Below are positions 10,735 to 23,284 of a DNA stretch of 64,000 nucleotides, one piece after another (positions within the stretch are counted from its first letter, which is position 1; each line of letters starts with the position of its first letter). Position numbers and translations under genes: made by a program. The notes below the pieces were generated by a model, which was not told the DNA's origin, searched no databases, and was given only the letters and a program-made list of their open reading frames with translations. Source of the DNA: Gyrodactylus bullatarudis (Eukaryota > Platyhelminthes > Monogenea > Gyrodactylidea > Gyrodactylidae); NCBI GenBank assembly GCA_012064415.1, contig SSNU01000280.1, forward strand, positions 1 to 64,000. Reading direction: 5' to 3'.

Positions 10735-11957
10735 AACGAGTCAAAAACCGGGGAGGCAATTGCAGCATACATTAAATCATATCTGGATTCCTCCCCAGGG
10801 CTAATGAAACTAGATATGAAAGCCTTAATTACTGATGGTGGCGCTAACGTAAAAAAACAGCTAAAATTCTCTTAGATGAAAAAGGAATCTCGCACAAATT
10901 TCATTGCATTGCACACCGCTTGAACTTAGTGTTAAAGAAAAGTCACGTTTCCGACGATTTTGTCAGAATGGCATTTGATAAGTTAGAAAATCTCAGATCT
11001 TATGTTAATTCATCATCAGTAGTAACTCAAGCTCTGAGATTGAAAACAGGAAATTCAAAACTTGTTTCTCTCCCAGCCAGCTGCCCTACTCGTTGGAATT
11101 TTAACATTTTTATTAGAAAGGTATATCCAATTAAAAAAAGAAATCCACAGTCTTGACCTAACTGATATAAAGAAGTACTTACTTGAAGACATGGTTTTTC
11201 TTGTTTTAAAAGGAATATATCCTATCTTATTGGCATTTAAGAAGATGTCAGAAATTTTATCAGGAGAAACGTATGCGACCATTAACGAAGTGATTCCCTT
11301 GCTAAAATTTCTTGACATAAAAATGATAGAAATAGAAAATTTATATAAAATGACAAACAGTGATGTACAACATTATGTACGGTCGTACATCACTGACGTA
11401 AGGAAACAATTACTTTTTTATTTCTCTTCTTATGACAAGGAAGAAGATTTACTTCTTATTGCACACTTCTTTGATCCTCATAAGAAGGACAAAAAATCTC
11501 AATGCCAGCAGCTTATACTCAATAGCTTTGTTTTTGATAGTAATAATAAATATAATAATAGTTAAAAAATAGCTCCTTAAGTGCCAAAGAGTTTTTGTCT
11601 AAGGGTGAAACTATTGAGAGTGCTACCTTCAGTGACGAGGTTGCTGCATTTACTTTGGGTAATCACAATTGTCAAAGTCCCACTAACTGGTCGCACAATA
11701 ACAAGAATCAATACCCCCAGCTTGCGAAAATAGCAATACCTGCTACTTCAGTTGCCGCTGAACGAATGTTCTCTCTCAGAAGAAGGGTGATTTCTGACAG
11801 TCGAACAACCTTGAACCCAGATGCTGTTGAAAAAATGATTTTGTTAGCTCACATTGCAATGTCACGCGAGTCAATTGAGCACTTCATCAAGGGGCGAAAC
11901 TTCATTGATGAGGAGGATCAGGAGATTATAGAAGTTTGTTTAAATTTTAATGAATAA
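10735..11957 (+). pseudogene. hAT transposase fossil
   Basis: Readable in pieces across three frames. The first is LDMKALITDGGANVKKQLKF, holding the Asp-Gly-Gly-Ala-Asn motif of the hAT core, then FHCIAHRLNLVLKKS and LPASCPTRWNF. After a frameshift, 11062-11565 gives the alpha-helical middle. From 11595 to 11957 comes the C-terminal dimerisation domain with PQLAKIAIPATSVAAERMFS, RRRVISDSRTTLNPD and VEKMILLAHI. A stop at 10875, a frameshift near 11095 and an in-frame stop at 11563 inactivate it. No inverted ends were found. Neither non-autonomous hAT element in this window can be assigned to it. Confidence 0.8.
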
Positions 11958-12479
11958 TTATACTATTTATAGTATTTATAATCATTTTAGGAAATATATA
12001 CCATAATTCAAGAAGATATACTATCACCGCGGCGCTTCAGTGTCTCAGATGCCTTCAACTGGTACTGGTGTATCTTTTTTTCATCGCAAATGGTTGTCAA
12101 TGAGAGGTCTTATCAAGTTTTCCAAAACAAACCCATCGTGACAAGGAAAGAAAACAAGATTTTTCTCAGCATATCCATAAAAGTAATTAAAATAGGCAGC
12201 AATGAATGAAAATATTCTTTCAATACAATTTATTTTTATTTTTTATTTACCTAAAAAGTCTCTAATACAACCATGTAATCACATTCGACTTAAGTCTTAA
12301 ATTACTAAAGCAAGTTGCTCAGAAAAACTCTTTTATTTTAATGCTTAATTGTGTATTTAATTTAATCCAATCAATAAGTATAAGAGATTTATTTGAAAAA
12401 TATAGAAAAACAATCGCACAAAAGTCTTCACAAATTTTTATTACTGTAAATGAGAGTGTCTTGTCTAATTACAAAACTA
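11958..12479. other. No gene seen
   Basis: AT-rich spacer between the hAT fossil and the foldback element. No coding or repeat signal recognised. Confidence 0.4.
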
Positions 12480-13216
12480 TAGTGGTCGCAAAATTTAGGT
12501 TTTCACTTTAATTTTTCCTTTAACTTCCTTATTTTAGATCCAATTTTAATGTCTATGTATCAAAGATGTATTGATGTCATTGAAAATAAAGGGGGTGTCT
12601 TGAAATAAAAAAGTGAAAACATAAATATTGCGTTTTGTATCTTAATGAATTTAGTATTTTTGAATTTTTCAAATACCGTTGAATGAATTTGTAAAAATAA
12701 CATTATCAAAATTTTTTATGGGCTGTAAAAATTCTATTGGTATATGTTGCATTAAAATTGGATCTAGAATAAGAAAGTTAGAGAAAAAATTAAAGTGAAA
12801 ACCTAAAGAGTTATTGCCAAAAAGTGTATGGGTATGGGATTTTCCAAAAGGCACATATATTTTCCCAAAAATGTAATGATATACACGATGTATTTCCAAT
12901 CTTTATATATATTTTTCCAAAAAATGCACTTGTGTGTTCGATAATTTCCAAAACATAAATAGAATTTACAAAAATTGAATATGTCAAAATATACTCTTTT
13001 GGTAATTAGTCTTACAGACATATTCAATTTTTGTAAATTCTATTTATGTTTTGGAAATTATCGAACACACAAGTGCATTTTTTGGAAAAATATATATAAA
13101 GATTGGAAATACATCGTGTATATCATTACATTTTTGGGAAAATATATGTGCCTTTTGGAAAATCCCATACCCATACACTTTTTTGCAATAACTCAAACCT
13201 AAATTTGCAACCACTA
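12480..13216. mobile_element. Foldback element with two nested inverted repeats
   Basis: The outer ends are TAGTGGTCGCAAAATTTAGG at 12480 and an inverted near-copy ending at 13216, flanked by TA on both sides, as in Tc1/mariner-type elements. Inside are two further inverted repeats. One pairs about 12495-12550 with 12752-12806. The other pairs 12809-12985 with 13017-13193, two 177-bp arms without length differences, separated by a 31-bp spacer. Because the arms are palindromic they produce mirrored open frames on both strands, which are not genes. There is no transposase. Confidence 0.75.
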
Positions 13217-13571
13217 TATTTATCATCATTACCTATATACTTTAAAGTAGTTACATAAATTAAGGTTATCAATTTAGATTATTATTAAACTGGTTTGTAT
13301 TAGCCGCTACTTTGGGAGGAAGATTGGTTGATCCTCAAACTTTGACACTCAAAGTACTACATAATTACTGGTGGGCCCTCCCCGGCTCATACCCTTATTA
13401 AATAATAATAATTATTATTATTAAATAATTTAAATTAATAATTTATATAAAGTCTAAATTTTTGAAATTATAATTTATAAAAAATTATCTTTGTTTGAAT
13501 TATGATCGAATTCAAGTTTTAATGCCAATTTGGCAAAAAAAGTATTCTACTAGTTCAGTTCACAAATAATA
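13217..13571. other. Upstream region of LTN1
   Basis: AT-rich, with ATTATTATT/AATAATAAT runs near 13400-13440. A short block with higher GC (13300-13380) contains an imperfect hairpin TACTTTG/CAAAGTA, and I cannot assign it to any RNA family. No promoter element is clear. Confidence 0.35.
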
Positions 13572-16500
13572 ATGTCGAAATCATCAAATAATAATACGTC
13601 CAGAGTTAAAGGAAATTTAAAAGTTTCAAAGAGTGATAAAGCTGCGTTGTTCCTTCTTGAAAATCAAGGTTATATTGGCAGTTCATCAACTAAACTTTTG
13701 GGATTTGTTCCAATTGATTTTGATCTCGACTCTCAGACCATAGATGACAATATTAGACCTATTCTTAGAAAAATGGAAAAAAAAGATATTATCACTAAAG
13801 TGAAAGCCTTTAATGAGCTCAATGAATATATATCTTCTTCGGATGAGGGTAAAAATGAAGATGCTCTACTCTCTATTTTACCATATTTTCCTAGACTTTA
13901 TTCTCGTTCAGCTATAGATCCTGATCAAAAACTTCGAGAAGCTGCTCATCGTACAATTTATGCGTTCACCAAAAGATTGGGTAAAAAAACTATGTCACAA
14001 CTCAAGACATACTTTCCTGTCTGGTATTTTGGTAAATTTGACAGTCACAAGCCAACAGCGAGTATTTGCATCAATGGATTAAATGATTTGTTCCCCGGAA
14101 CTAAACTTATAGATTTAATAAAATATTGTCAGAAGGAGTTATTCACGTTTTTCGAAGGAAGACTTACTGTTTGTCAAAATACTATGGCTAAAGAACCTGA
14201 TAATGTACCTTTGTATAATAATTGTATCAAATTCTTTGTGGATCTTTTCGAAATCTTAAAAGAGTCCACAATCTCTGATGAAATAGCCTCATATTTTGAA
14301 AAAACCAATAAATTATGGGGGTGCTTTAAATCTTGTCGAGATTCTCAAGCATTAAATTCTTCTTATATTTTAATATCAAAAATATTCAAAGATGAAAAAT
14401 TTGTCAAAATACTTTGTACAGAAAAGAAGGAGTTTTTGGAATTTCTTCTTAAGCATACTGTCCTTCGAATAGGACTTGGACAAGGAGAGAGAATGACGTT
14501 GCATTTCAACTCAAACGAGAATTGGTTCTTATCAATGACATTAGTTCAAGCTCTACAGCCTTATCCTATATTAGAGGAGGTAATCGATTTTGGATACATA
14601 CTCGAAAGGATTTACATATTTTTTGCTAGCGATGATCTAAATCCAATGAGTGGAGTGAGTTATTTTGTGTTTATATTATTTTAAAACTTTTGTAATCAAT
14701 AATTTGAGATTAATTTTTTTTAAATACGAAAATAAAATAAGTTATAATTCTTTTGTAATAAAAATTTTATATTGATCTGCAATATTCGTTCAGTATCACT
14801 AAAATACCATCCTTTTAAATGTATGTAGAAGTATATATTTATGCATTAAAATATTAAAAATTAATTGATAAAATATATCCGTTGAAAAATCCTTAGTTTT
14901 TAATTATAAACTGAAATTAAGGTTCACTAATCTATATTCTTTCAAACTGAGCTATTTTATTTTCTGAGCTCTATTCTGGTTTAATTAGCAATAGCCAAGA
15001 CTGAAAATTACTCAAGAATAAATAACCATCTATGAAAATTTAATGAATAAGTTTTAGGATTTAGTTAAAAGCTAGTAGTTGCAAATTTTTCATTCTTATT
15101 AGCAAAAGGGGTAGATTAGTAAGGGTTAATTAGTTAGTTTTATTCAATTTGACATGAAATTTATTCATTGAAAATGATTCAAAAATGAGTTCCCTTGTGA
15201 TGATAAGTTTTTTTCACCGTAATTGAAATTGGTCACATCTTATGGATATATAAATTCTCGCTTGATTTTATCATACTAATTTTAATAGGCCATCAACAAC
15301 CTTCTACCGTTCATTAACATCATGAATTTGACCAATGAACGCTATGAAAGACAACTCAGGATACTATTCATTGATTTACCATTGGATAAAATAAAAAAAG
15401 TGTCATCAAGTGATCCTCTATTTTTTAAATATTTGACAACATTTTTCGAATGTGGACGATTCGTATGCATGAAGACTGCACAAGAAAATAAAGAAAAATT
15501 TTCTCAAGATTTTGTTCAAGATCTACTATGTCCAGCCTTTGAGATGGCTCTTTTGGCAAAAGTTGAAAAATCAATTCAAACTGTCATTTTCTCTCAAGTT
15601 AGTTATCAATTTAATTTGATGTAAGACTATTAAAAAACACTTTACTATCTTCAGATATCTTCTTTCCTAACGTTTTTGGAAAAGAAACAGGAATCAAACA
15701 ATTTATACGCCAAAACTTACCAGGATCTGAGTGAAAAATTGGAAAGTTTATCTTTTAAGCCTGAAGTCCTCTCAGACCATAAGGATTGTCTCATTGAATT
15801 TTGCAAGATTATCATTGATAACAAGAACCAAACAAAGACTTCAGACGAAGGTCATAAATGGATGAAAATATACCTCAGTTATATCTCTGAGTTCTTTCAG
15901 AAGAATTTCAATTCTGAATCATCTCTAAATGATTACTTTTCAATATATTTCTATTTAGATGAACCTGACAAGTTAAGTCAAGATAGTCTTGTAAAAATCC
16001 AAAAATTTCTCAACACTCCAATTGAAAGGCATGATGTAACGTGTCTTTTTGGCTGGATTAAAATGGTCCACCATAACTCTTTCAAGTTATCCGAATTAAA
16101 TTATTCGATTATAATCATGTTGTTTGATACTACCTATCAAACTCTATCATATTTATCAGAAATGGAAAAAGACTTTATCAATAGTCTGGCTTACTTTACA
16201 GAGGGCTGTCTGACTACAACTGCCAAAGTTCCTCATATTAGAAATCTATTATATCAAATATTTCTGACTAGCTTCACGAACACTTGTCTGACAACAACAA
16301 ATCCTGACATGTCCAAAAAATCTAGCAACAGAGACCAAATTTATTCATTTAAAAGGAAATTTATTACCTTATTATATCCCTTTGATAACTTTGAAATAGT
16401 CCATTACATTGCCAAGTATTGCCTCGATGATCCTAACCTGTTCAAGGATGACGAATTAAGTCTAATCAGAAAGTCTTTATTGAAATATCTCTCAACTCTG

Positions 16501-19500
16501 GCCATTCAAGGAGATTTATCTATTCTAAAGTATATTGATCAACAACGCATCATCATTACAGAGCACAATCTTGAAGAGTTCAATATTTTGTTTAAACGGA
16601 TAAATTACTCCTATGAAAGCCGCATTAGGGACATATCTCATGGAATTAAAAGGTTGAATTCACCAGAAGTTTTCCAAAATGATTATTTCCCAGCAATTAT
16701 GAAGATACTCCTTAAGATAGATCAGGAATCCTATATCCTTCTTAAGGAAGATCTCTTCAATCTCCTCCAAGACTGTATCAAATGCCTTGAGTTTCTCGAG
16801 CCTATTAGAATTCTCTGGCTTAATTTCCTATCTGAAGAGATTATGGAAATATCAAAAGAGTTTCAGTCCAAATTCATTTGTCAAGATTGGAATACTCGTC
16901 TACTGTTCTCTAATTATTCGATGCCCTCTTTCGAAAATATCAACAAGATGAATGTAATTATGCGCCTCTTCGTCTTCTTTCGTAAAATGAACATGATGGA
17001 TGCTAAATTCGAAAAGAATGAAGACAATGAAAAGTTCATATGCAATCTGGGAATTATTCGATCATGGTTAAATGCTATTTGTTCAATTGATGGAGCTATT
17101 ATTGAAATTCAAAATCTTTTCCCTGGGGAAGAATCCATCGTTGAAATGGTGAATAGTCTATGGTATCAATTTACAATGTCATATTCCCTTCAAGATTTGA
17201 TTAAATTGGGTGAGAGCCTTCCAAATAAAGCATATCAGTACGCGTGGTCCTCTACTTTGCTAGTTAGATTCCTCCATAAAACACCAAATGAATGGCCATT
17301 AGAGTATAAGAATATGTTTTTGTCAATATCGAGCTTTAAAGACTCAACCATGAGTTTGGATCATTTGGTCTCTGTTGTCATACCAGCTGGTCTATTCTGG
17401 AAATACTCTTCCAAAACAAGTATTCTTGAGGATATTGTAAAGGCCTCATCTACACTGGATCCTACAGAACTTTCGATTATTCTCCTAGCATTCACTTGTG
17501 TTAGTAATGCTGCCTCTAGTTATTCTACAAATTTTTTGCCTTTAATCTTCAAGAAGGAAACCCCTCAGGAGCAAAGTCTTTTTGAAAAAATCATATCAGT
17601 TAATTTGGATGAGTTCACTTCGAACAACTTTCAAATGTTAGTAAGCTATCAGCGTATTATTGAGGCCTCTTTTCTCCTCTGGCAACCCTGGCAATGGCTG
17701 GACTGGTCCAAGACAGAATCATCCACCAAAGATAACAAGTCTAAAGTTTCTATTGTCAGCTTAGGCTTTCGTCTTCGCCAATATAGACCAAAGCTTAACA
17801 AGGCTCAGTGGGAATCTATCTTGTACAATATAGTTTGCTGGATAATTAGAGCTACAAAAGATGAATTTTCATTAGTCCAAGATAATATCTTTGCCATTTC
17901 AACTTTCAGATGTTTAGCCAGTATTGGAGCTCTATTCTTAGAGCCAGCAACATTACCTTCCTTATGGCTCGATGAAATCCTTATTAATGATCCGAAGAAA
18001 AATGTTTTTTCCATTCTCAATGATGACTCGGATGATGTAAAATGTCGAAATTTAGTTCATGCCAATTTCGATTTTGACAATAGTTCTGATAGTGAGGATG
18101 ATTTGAGTGAAATCGAAGCTGCCATCGAAGCCATATCTGATGAAGAGGAACCTGAAAATAAGAATTCTCCTAGGAAGGAGGCTGAAGCAAAAAAAATATT
18201 CAATTACGATGATTCTGAAGACGAAATTGACGATGAAAATGAAAATATTGATTCAGATTTCACAGCTCTTGATGAAAATGTTGCCATTCCGAGGCGTATT
18301 CGACCTCCTATGCATGCTCGGAAGGATTGGGCAAGTTTCTTTGTCGCTAACATTTTCCCACCATTGATCCTAAGAGTTCTTAAAACGTGTCTACCATTGG
18401 AGAAGTCAGAGGAGATAGATGGGTCCGTGATTAAGTCACTTTGTGCCGCCCTAGGAACATGTCCAATCGGATGTTTTTACTCCACTATACAATCAAATAT
18501 GTCTCTATTTAAAAATCATATTGGATATAATTCTGTTTACTTAAATTTTACTACTGATTCCACATCTCAAGACTTCCCAGAATTTTGCTTTGATGATGAA
18601 AGCTTATCGAAATACAAAAGAAACCCAGACATTGACTGTTTCATTGACTTTGCTGCAATCCTAATGACGAGATCAAAGTATCTCGCTGGCCAAATGCTCG
18701 GTCATAATCTCTTGACTAGGCTAATCTCTTGTATTAGTATTAGTGGAAAACGATTATCAGAATATTTAATGGCTAACATGTCTAGAATCCTTTTGATGAA
18801 TTTATCTGGCAACTTTAGTGGAAATCTCAAGAATAAACTACATCTCTATGATGATGAGTCGATAATTAATTGGGGTCGCAATGGTTCTCAAGCCCGCTGG
18901 TCTAATGAAGAGCACCAGCAACTAATTGGATATCTCTTCACTTGGGACTGTATTGTTTCCATTTTCAGTAGTTCAAAGGCTAGAATTCGTTCGAAACTCC
19001 AGAAATGCCTGATGAATGAGAAAATGTTGCCTTTCTTGGACAAATTCATGGTAGTGCTTGGTCGTCTTCTTGAGACTCCCTCGAGAATTGAGAAACTCAT
19101 TAGTAGACCTGCAAATCTTGACATTGATCTGAGACTTTTGGTCACACATTCTTTTCGCAGTAAATCCTTATTCAATTTTCATGGGATATTCAACAATGTT
19201 GGAAGAAAATCCATGAAGGTTAAACACATTCTTGATTATAAGAGCACCGAGGATATTGAATGGATTCACTTGTTAAATAGTGCCGATAGACTTGTCGAAT
19301 GGCCAAATGAAAGGTGAGATTTTTCAAATTATTGATAATACTCGTTTAGTTGCATAAAATTTTGTCAAGTCTCGAAAATGTTCGCTCAATGAATGTGACA
19401 ACTATATATAGATTTTTCATCCCAAAAAATTAATTTTTTGATGAAAAGGAGAAAAATTTTTAGGGTCACTTTTTTACCCGTTATTCGTTTTGGCAATTTA

Positions 19501-21160
19501 ATCTATTTAATTAATTGATAAACGCATGCTTTTCTGCTCTACAAGATGATATAAAATTTTAATAAATTTGTGAAGCAACTCCACTGGGTCTTGGAATTTT
19601 TTTCTTCTAAGCCATTTTATTATAAATTATAAAATGATACTGTCGTTATCAAAGTTTAAATGAATTAATTTAGATACAACTTAATTTTTTAGGATTTCCT
19701 TGGAAATAACCCATTTTTCAGTACATCTCTTCAAGAGGTTTCTCGGGGAATCCTCTTCCTTGATTCGATCATGGGCAATTGAACTTCAATCAAAAGCTAA
19801 CTCAACCGACTCAAAGATTAGTCCCTTCTTCAACAAGTCTGGCCAGGCTAAACAACTGGCTGGTCATTTTGGAAAATTTGTGGAAAAATTCTTCTCAAAC
19901 ATTATCATTAAGGAAAGCCTATTCGGTGTACAACAACGAGCTGATAAAAATGGTCTCTTGAAAAAGAAAACCAAGAAAAAGGATGATGATGAAAAAGCCA
20001 GTAAACCTTTTATGTCTTTTCTCGATGATTCGAATCAACAACCCGAAGGTACTATTACAATACAACCGAACCAAGCTACCAAAGAGGTGAGTGATTTTTT
20101 CAACTTTTGAAAGAAAATTTGAAAAGATTTTCCTGGTCCCATAATTTAAATTAAAAATACACGGCTACATTGAATCAATAAATACTAATTTTTCTCACAA
20201 CCTATGCAAGCTATGTATTCTTTCTCTCGTGAAACTAATGTGCATTTAGCATGCATCTCGTTTTAACCAATACTCTCTTTTAGTTCAATCTCTTTCATGG
20301 AATTCTTAAACATGAGCAAGATATATCTAAATCAATTCTCTCAACCTTTCATCTATCACATACCAATAATATAGGATTTTTATAGTTAAACTGAGAGAAA
20401 AACTATTCTAGTTTACGTCTCTATTTTACTGCAATTTAGAATTACATATTTATGAATGATTAATCTTCAATAATTCTTCATCAATAAAAAGGGGAATTTT
20501 ATCCAATTTTATCCAGTTTCTACTGGCTGTTAATTCAAGCCAGGGTTTGAACAGCTGGTTTTGATTGTAACTTGACTCTAGTTTAGATTGATTTGACCCC
20601 AAAAATATGCATATTATTTATTTTTTCATAAAAAGTATGCAGCTTTAGAACTGAATAATATAAATTATTAATTTTCTAAATACAGATTCTAACATGCTAT
20701 CAGGCAGATGCTGACCATGGTGTTGAGTTAATAGTCAAATTCCCTGATAACTATCCAATTTCTTCTGTTGAAGTGACTCATGGTAAAAAAACTGGAGTCT
20801 CAAAACACCAATGGAAGGCATGGCTCGTTCAACTATCAGTTTTCCTCAACCATCAGGTAACCATTTCTCTTAAATTTTCATCTCTTGTTCATTTTAATAA
20901 TTCCCTTTCTTTTAATTACGCAGAATGGAAGCATACTAGACGGAATTGAATTATGGCTAAGAAATATCAAAAAGAAATTTGAAGGCGTCGAAGAATGCGT
21001 AATTTGTACGAGTATTATTCACAACAAGAACTTTTCCATGCCCAAGATGCAATGTCGCGTATGCAAAAAGAAATTCCATCAGGACTGTCTTTACAGATGG
21101 TATGCTTCTTCAGATAATCCCACCTGCCCCATGTGCCGATCTCTTTTGACAGTGAATTGA
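13572..21160 (+). CDS. LTN1: E3 ubiquitin ligase listerin (LTN1), six exons
   Basis: Listerin is the E3 of ribosome-associated quality control. It marks nascent chains stuck on 60S subunits, working with NEMF. Inferred exons: 13572-14654, 15289-15597, 15655-19313, 19693-20086, 20686-20856 and 20924-21160. All junctions are GT-AG with matching phases, giving about 1950 residues against about 1770 in human. The N-terminus has the family start ([13 protein letters not shown], then [20 protein letters not shown]) and is followed by HEAT-like helices. An acidic insert rich in Asp, Glu and Ser lies near 18010-18270. Exon 5 encodes the RWD part ([18 protein letters not shown]). The last exon carries the RING finger from about residue 1897 ([30 protein letters not shown]). 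TACTAAT precedes the exon 2 acceptor. The ATG at 13572 is the first in frame. Confidence 0.93.
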
Positions 21161-21537
21161 AATCTAGATTTTTCTTTCCTCATCTCCTATTATAATTATT
21201 ATAAAATTTATTTCTAATTCCTTAGTTGTTGTCTCAGAACTAGACCAGAAACTCAGAGGAAAAATTTCTCGAAAGAAAATAGCAAAATTTTCAATATTCT
21301 ATGTAGAAAAATTAGATCTACCAATGAGAATTAAGAATTTTATCTGAGATATATCAGATATGTAATGGGAATTTCTAGGCAAAAAAAGGGCATTTCGTGT
21401 TTTATAATAGCGAAAAATTTGCAAATTTCGGAGGGCACAGTGAAGAAAGAATGATATTGGCTAATTCATATTTAAATTATTCATCATATCCAAATTGCAA
21501 AATTAAAGAAGTTATTGCCCTATTCATTACTAATAAG
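21161..21537. other. 3' flank of LTN1
   Basis: AT-rich sequence after the LTN1 stop. No canonical AATAAA was confidently assigned and no gene was seen. Confidence 0.4.
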
Positions 21538-22123
21538 TAGGGCGACCAGAATAAGGCATACTTTATGATGAAAAAAGGCAATTTTTAATTCTGAAAAAGG
21601 CAAATTCATAAAATCGAATGTTTCTCACGAGAAGCATCCCAAGAAAAGATATCTGCTGAAAGCGGACTTAAAGGAGATCTCATTAAAAATCCAAAAAGTA
21701 GCTTTAACAACATAGTAAAGCATAAAAGGTATATTCATATAATCGAATATCTCTCACAAGTAGTGATTTAAAAAAATTAATCAATTCTTCAAGCCTTTCA
21801 AGTGAATAGAATGAGAATGAGATGTTGAGTTGGATAAGCCATTTCTATTGGCTGTTTACCGAGTCCCCCCTAAAATTAGATTCAGACAATGAAAATTTAA
21901 CTAAGATCAAGATAAACAAGGATAAAAAATTTGCACAATCCTTGAAAAAAATGAAAAAGCAATCCTTTTTAAAAAAGGCAAAAAAAAGGCAAGCCTCCTC
22001 GAAATAGGCAAAAAAGGCAAACTTATTTCTCTTATTAATAGGTTTAGAAATAAAAGGACTGAATTTTTAATATTTTCAAAGTATTTTAGACTCACTCTCA
22101 AAAAAGGCATTTTGGTCGCCCTA
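21538..22123. mobile_element. Non-autonomous hAT element with 8-bp target duplication
   Basis: The inverted ends are TAGGGCGACCAGAAT at 21538 and the complement of TAGGGCGACCAAAAT ending at 22123. The flanks are identical 8-bp words, CTAATAAG, at 21530-21537 and 22124-22131. The interior repeats AAAAAGGCAAA-type words and holds two similar blocks (near 21610-21640 and 21730-21765). There is no transposase. Its ends differ from those of the hAT element at 1098-1783, so two hAT families are present. Confidence 0.85.
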
Positions 22124-22305
22124 CTAATAAGTCATTAGTTAATTTATACTTGACAAGTATTACTTGTAATTAATTTCTCAGAAAGATATGTATATTTTTT
22201 GATAAGTAAAAATTATTTACAATTTTCATTATGATAAAAAATAGTGTCTTCATAGGCTCCACTCAAGTAGCTTTTATCTCTCTTTGTCAATGACACTGTC
22301 GGGGG

Positions 22306-23284
22306 CTAACATAGAATTGGAAATATCGTTGTACTAGCATCACAAAATTTGGCTTGGAAACGATCAGAGATTTTCTTCTTACACTTTGGGCAAATGTCAA
22401 ATTCGTGCATCCAAGCCAAGAGACATTTATCGCAAAATTTGTGCTGACATGGTAAAACATATTGAGTCTTTGACGTGCTATTAAAGCATAATCTGCAATT
22501 GCTAAATGCAGTATTAGACTCTCTCACTAGGGTTAGTCCTTTAATTAAAATAGGGAGGACATTTCTCGCTTCATAGACATGTTTACCAACTTGAATTAAC
22601 TTGACAACAAGATAAACTCCGAATAAGAGATAATTCAGAATTTTATACCCATGAACTGAGTTGAAGAGAATCAAAACTGACCATGGAGCTATAGGAAGAA
22701 GAATTCTGTATATGAAAAAGAATCTCTCTAGCGATGAGAGTACGTACAGACGCATGAGAGAAGCAGAAAAGAAGCATATTGTATAGATTTTTAGAAAGTA
22801 TGCAAAATAGATTATTGAAAAATCAATTAAAGTCACATTCCACAAGATCACTGTCCATGTTGTGTTAGAATCAACGTTTGGAGCCAAGTAAAGTCTACAA
22901 GGAGACTAGAAATAAATAAAACTTACGATTTAACTAGTTTTACTTCACTGTAACGTAAGTGAACAATTATTATGACGAGAAAAGTAAAAGCAGAAGTGAT
23001 TAAAGCAATAAACTTAGGAAAGACACCCTTTTCAACTTCTTTAGTGAGGATATTGAGATAGTATGACACAACAAACATGCCAATAAACATGAAAAACCCT
23101 TGAGAATAATTATTTAACACATACCAACATTATGCTGAGATCCAAATTTTACGATTAAAATGAGTAAGAAAGGTATCAGGAACCATAATGGAGAAAAATC
23201 AATTCCATTCTCAGATGTGAAAGTATTGGGATCTTCGTTACAATTATGAGGGTGCTGGCAATGGTTATGGTTGGAATTAGTCAT
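22306..23284 (-). CDS. RNFT-type transmembrane RING finger protein
   Basis: Three exons on the minus strand: 23284-23125, 23098-22927 and 22905-22306. They are separated by introns of only 26 and 21 nt, both with in-frame stops, so splicing is required. The start MTNSNHNHCQHPHNCN is His-rich. Several hydrophobic segments follow (WFLIPFLLILIVKFG, ALITSAFTFLVIIIVH, and others to about 22600). The C-terminal RING reads CRLCFNSTS, then LPCQHKFCDKCLLAW and CPKCKKK. The order and the QH-G pattern after the first membrane segment fit RNFT1/RNFT2, E3 ligases of internal membranes. I cannot tell RNFT1 from RNFT2. The gene is tail to tail with LTN1. Confidence 0.8.

Noticed and set aside
12803..13229. 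Mirrored open frames on both strands encoding nearly the same 60-residue protein
   Set aside because: They are the two arms of the inverted repeat read outward. There is no start context, homology or other coding sign.
13300..13380. A possible small structural RNA upstream of LTN1
   Set aside because: Only a short imperfect hairpin is visible, with no match to snRNA, spliced-leader or tRNA features that I know.
17805..19175. Several 70-95-codon frames on the other frames of LTN1 (17805-18020, 18107-18367, 18888-19175)
   Set aside because: They overlap the well-conserved LTN1 exon 3 and have no family motif of their own.
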